Of a stretch of DNA of 64,000 bases, positions 62,733-64,000 are shown in pieces. The notes beneath the pieces are model-generated. The model did not search any database. It saw only the letters and a program-made list of their open reading frames with translations, and was not told where the DNA came from. The stretch covers positions 62,001 to 126,000 of the forward strand of contig NZ_RBWS01000019.1 of NCBI RefSeq assembly GCF_003627955.1, read 5' to 3'. The translations under genes and the position numbers were made by a program. Source of the DNA: Sphingobacterium puteale. Lineage in GTDB: Bacteria; Bacteroidota; Bacteroidia; Sphingobacteriales; Sphingobacteriaceae. How positions within the stretch are numbered: the first letter of the stretch is position 1; the number at the start of each line of letters is the position of its first letter.

Positions 62733-64000
62733 ATGAAAGCACATAAACTATCGAAACACAAAATGGATGAATACAGGACAAGCATCTATAAATACTTTAA
62801 AATGATGTGCCTAACAGGGCTTTTCCTGCAGGCAGCCTTGTTAAAGGCTCAAGATGCTATCGATTTATCAGGCACTTGGGGGTTTCAGACGGACGTGATG
62901 GATTTCCGTAGAGGCTCGCTGTCCCCCCGCTATAACCATCTTTTGCAAGAAACAATTAAGCTTCCCGGTATTACCGATGATTATCAGATAGGATATAAAA
63001 ATCCCTATAAATATATCGACCGTCTGACCCGAAAATACGAATATATGGGACCGGCATGGTACCAACGTGATATTGAAATCCCTGCCGAATGGAAAGGGAA
63101 AAAAATATTCCTATACTTTGAACGGACCCACTGGTTAAGTTCAGTTTTTGTAGATACCAAGGAAGTTAGCAGTATCGATTATGTAAGTGTGCCTCACAAC
63201 CACGATCTGAGCTCATTTGTAAAGCCGGGAAAGAAGCATCGCATAACTATTTGTATTGATAACCGATTTCAGTATAACACCCATAAATGGAACCATGCGC
63301 ATACTGAATTTACGCAGATTAACTGGAACGGAATTCTAGGAGAAATAAAACTGCTGGCCATAGACCCAGTTTATCTGGAAGATCTTCAGGTATATCCAAA
63401 TATAGCCGATCAGTCCATAAATATAAAATTACGAGTAAATAATGCGACAAAAAAACAGGTAAAGGGTAAAGTGTCTTTCGTCATCGAGGGAACAAACTAC
63501 AGCCTTAAGGATGAAGTTGCATTGGTAAGTACCGATTCGGTGAACTTCGTAGAGACTACTATTCCATTAGGTAAGCATATCAAACTGTGGGATGAGTTTA
63601 ACCCAAACCTCTATCGTATAAATTGTCAACTGAATACCTCCGACGGCAAAAATAGCTATCGGCATGAAAAGGCTACCACCTTTGGTATGCGTGAAGTAAA
63701 ACAAGGAAAAAACCATGTGTTGCTCAATAATCGTCCCATCCATTTAAGAGGCAATGTAGAAAATGCAGTGTTTCCAAAAACAGGCCATGCTCCGCTCGAC
63801 GATGCCTCTTGGGAACGAATCATGGTGCTGATGAAGACGTATGGCATGAACCATTTACGATTCCATTCATGGTGCCCGCCGGCGGCGGCCTTTCGCATGG
63901 CAGACAAACATGGGATATATTTTGAAGTGGAAATGCCTATGTGGGGCAAAGATGCCGAACCCGACGAGTCTAGATATAACTTCTTCCGCCGTGAAATTAA
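62733..64000 (+). CDS. Second GH2-like enzyme, cut by the window edge
   Basis: Frame open from ATG 62733 to the end (422 codons). ATG 62763 or the Met before CLTGLFLQAALLKAQ may be the true start, since the leader before the hydrophobic segment is long. Domains visible: jelly-roll sugar-binding domain (IDLSGTWGFQTDVMDFRRGS, AWYQRDIEIPAEWKGKKIFL, ~45-210), immunoglobulin-like domain (~215-330), and the first barrel strands (LLNNRPIHLRGNVENAVFPK, YGMNHLRFHSWCPPAAAFRM, GIYFEVEMPMWG). The catalytic Glu residues lie beyond the edge. LRFHSWCPPAAAF differs from the first GH2 (IRLAHYPQNE), so the specificity is probably different. 86 bases after the first GH2. Confidence 0.85.
   Translation, partial: MKAHKLSKHKMDEYRTSIYKYFKMMCLTGLFLQAALLKAQDAIDLSGTWGFQTDVMDFRRGSLSPRYNHLLQETIKLPGITDDYQIGYKNPYKYIDRLTRKYEYMGPAWYQRDIEIPAEWKGKKIFLYFERTHWLSSVFVDTKEVSSIDYVSVPHNHDLSSFVKPGKKHRITICIDNRFQYNTHKWNHAHTEFTQINWNGILGEIKLLAIDPVYLEDLQVYPNIADQSINIKLRVNNATKKQVKGKVSFVIEGTNYSLKDEVALVSTDSVNFVETTIPLGKHIKLWDEFNPNLYRINCQLNTSDGKNSYRHEKATTFGMREVKQGKNHVLLNNRPIHLRGNVENAVFPKTGHAPLDDASWERIMVLMKTYGMNHLRFHSWCPPAAAFRMADKHGIYFEVEMPMWGKDAEPDESRYNFFRREI

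Noticed and set aside
1..64000. CRISPR array, tRNA, rRNA, intact insertion sequence or prophage genes
   Set aside because: Looked for regular short repeats, cloverleaf-like stretches, transposase and integrase motifs; none found that I could support.

Overview
The window looks like a chromosomal stretch of a Bacteroidota bacterium, most likely Sphingobacterium or a close relative in the Sphingobacteriaceae. This rests on three SusC/SusD pairs, two hybrid two-component regulators, an ECF-sigma/FecR-controlled SusC with an STN domain, a GLPGLI-family protein, several 'MKKLL...C' lipoproteins, near-absence of Shine-Dalgarno sites, and TAnnTTTG-type -7 promoter boxes. No rRNA, tRNA, CRISPR array or intact transposase was recognised.

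Layout. (1) 1-11,184: polysaccharide utilisation locus PUL1. A hybrid two-component regulator (cut by the left edge) is divergent from susC-susD-GH43-unknown secreted alpha/alpha-barrel-like protein. (2) 11.3-14.6 kb: a small lipoprotein, a truncated acetyltransferase, and an AraC regulator with a Bcr/CflA-type efflux pump. (3) 14.8-26.1 kb: PUL2, all on the minus strand, in transcription order GH78 rhamnosidase, ECF sigma factor, FecR anti-sigma, STN-type susC, susD, metallophosphoesterase. (4) 26.1-42.6 kb: a patchwork accessory region. It holds a dispersed family of small secreted NTF2-like proteins, an HD phosphohydrolase, acetyltransferases (one intact, one decayed), a GH76 mannanase, a D-2-hydroxyacid dehydrogenase, an M48 protease, and a three-gene operon (small Cys-containing secreted protein, GLPGLI protein, TonB-receptor-like barrel). 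Several gene remnants lie between them. (5) 42.8-64.0 kb: PUL3. A hybrid two-component regulator is divergent from GH105-DUF2264-BNR-DUF2264, then susC-susD, then (after a decayed NTF2-like copy) a DUF4832 protein, a GH2 with a glucuronidase-type NxK motif, and a second GH2 cut by the right edge.

How the parts work together. Each PUL couples a sensor to an outer-membrane SusC/SusD importer and secreted or periplasmic glycan-cleaving enzymes. PUL1 and PUL3 use hybrid sensor-regulators; PUL2 uses a sigma/anti-sigma pair that would receive a signal through the STN domain of its SusC. PUL1 (GH43) suggests an arabinose- or xylose-containing glycan, PUL2 (GH78) a rhamnose-containing one, and PUL3 (GH105, GH2 glucuronidase, BNR propeller) a uronic-acid-containing one. 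Substrates are inferred, not shown.

The least explained structure is the NTF2-like family. It has two intact copies, one copy whose start codon is displaced by a 69-bp insertion, and two frameshifted remnants, all on the plus strand. Most carry a related terminator hairpin. The three full-length copies and one site lacking the gene share a promoter whose three sequence blocks sit at exactly the same distances (56, 38 and 24 bases; 38 and 24 in one copy) from the -7 box. At the gene-less site the same promoter leads into a 31-codon reading frame.
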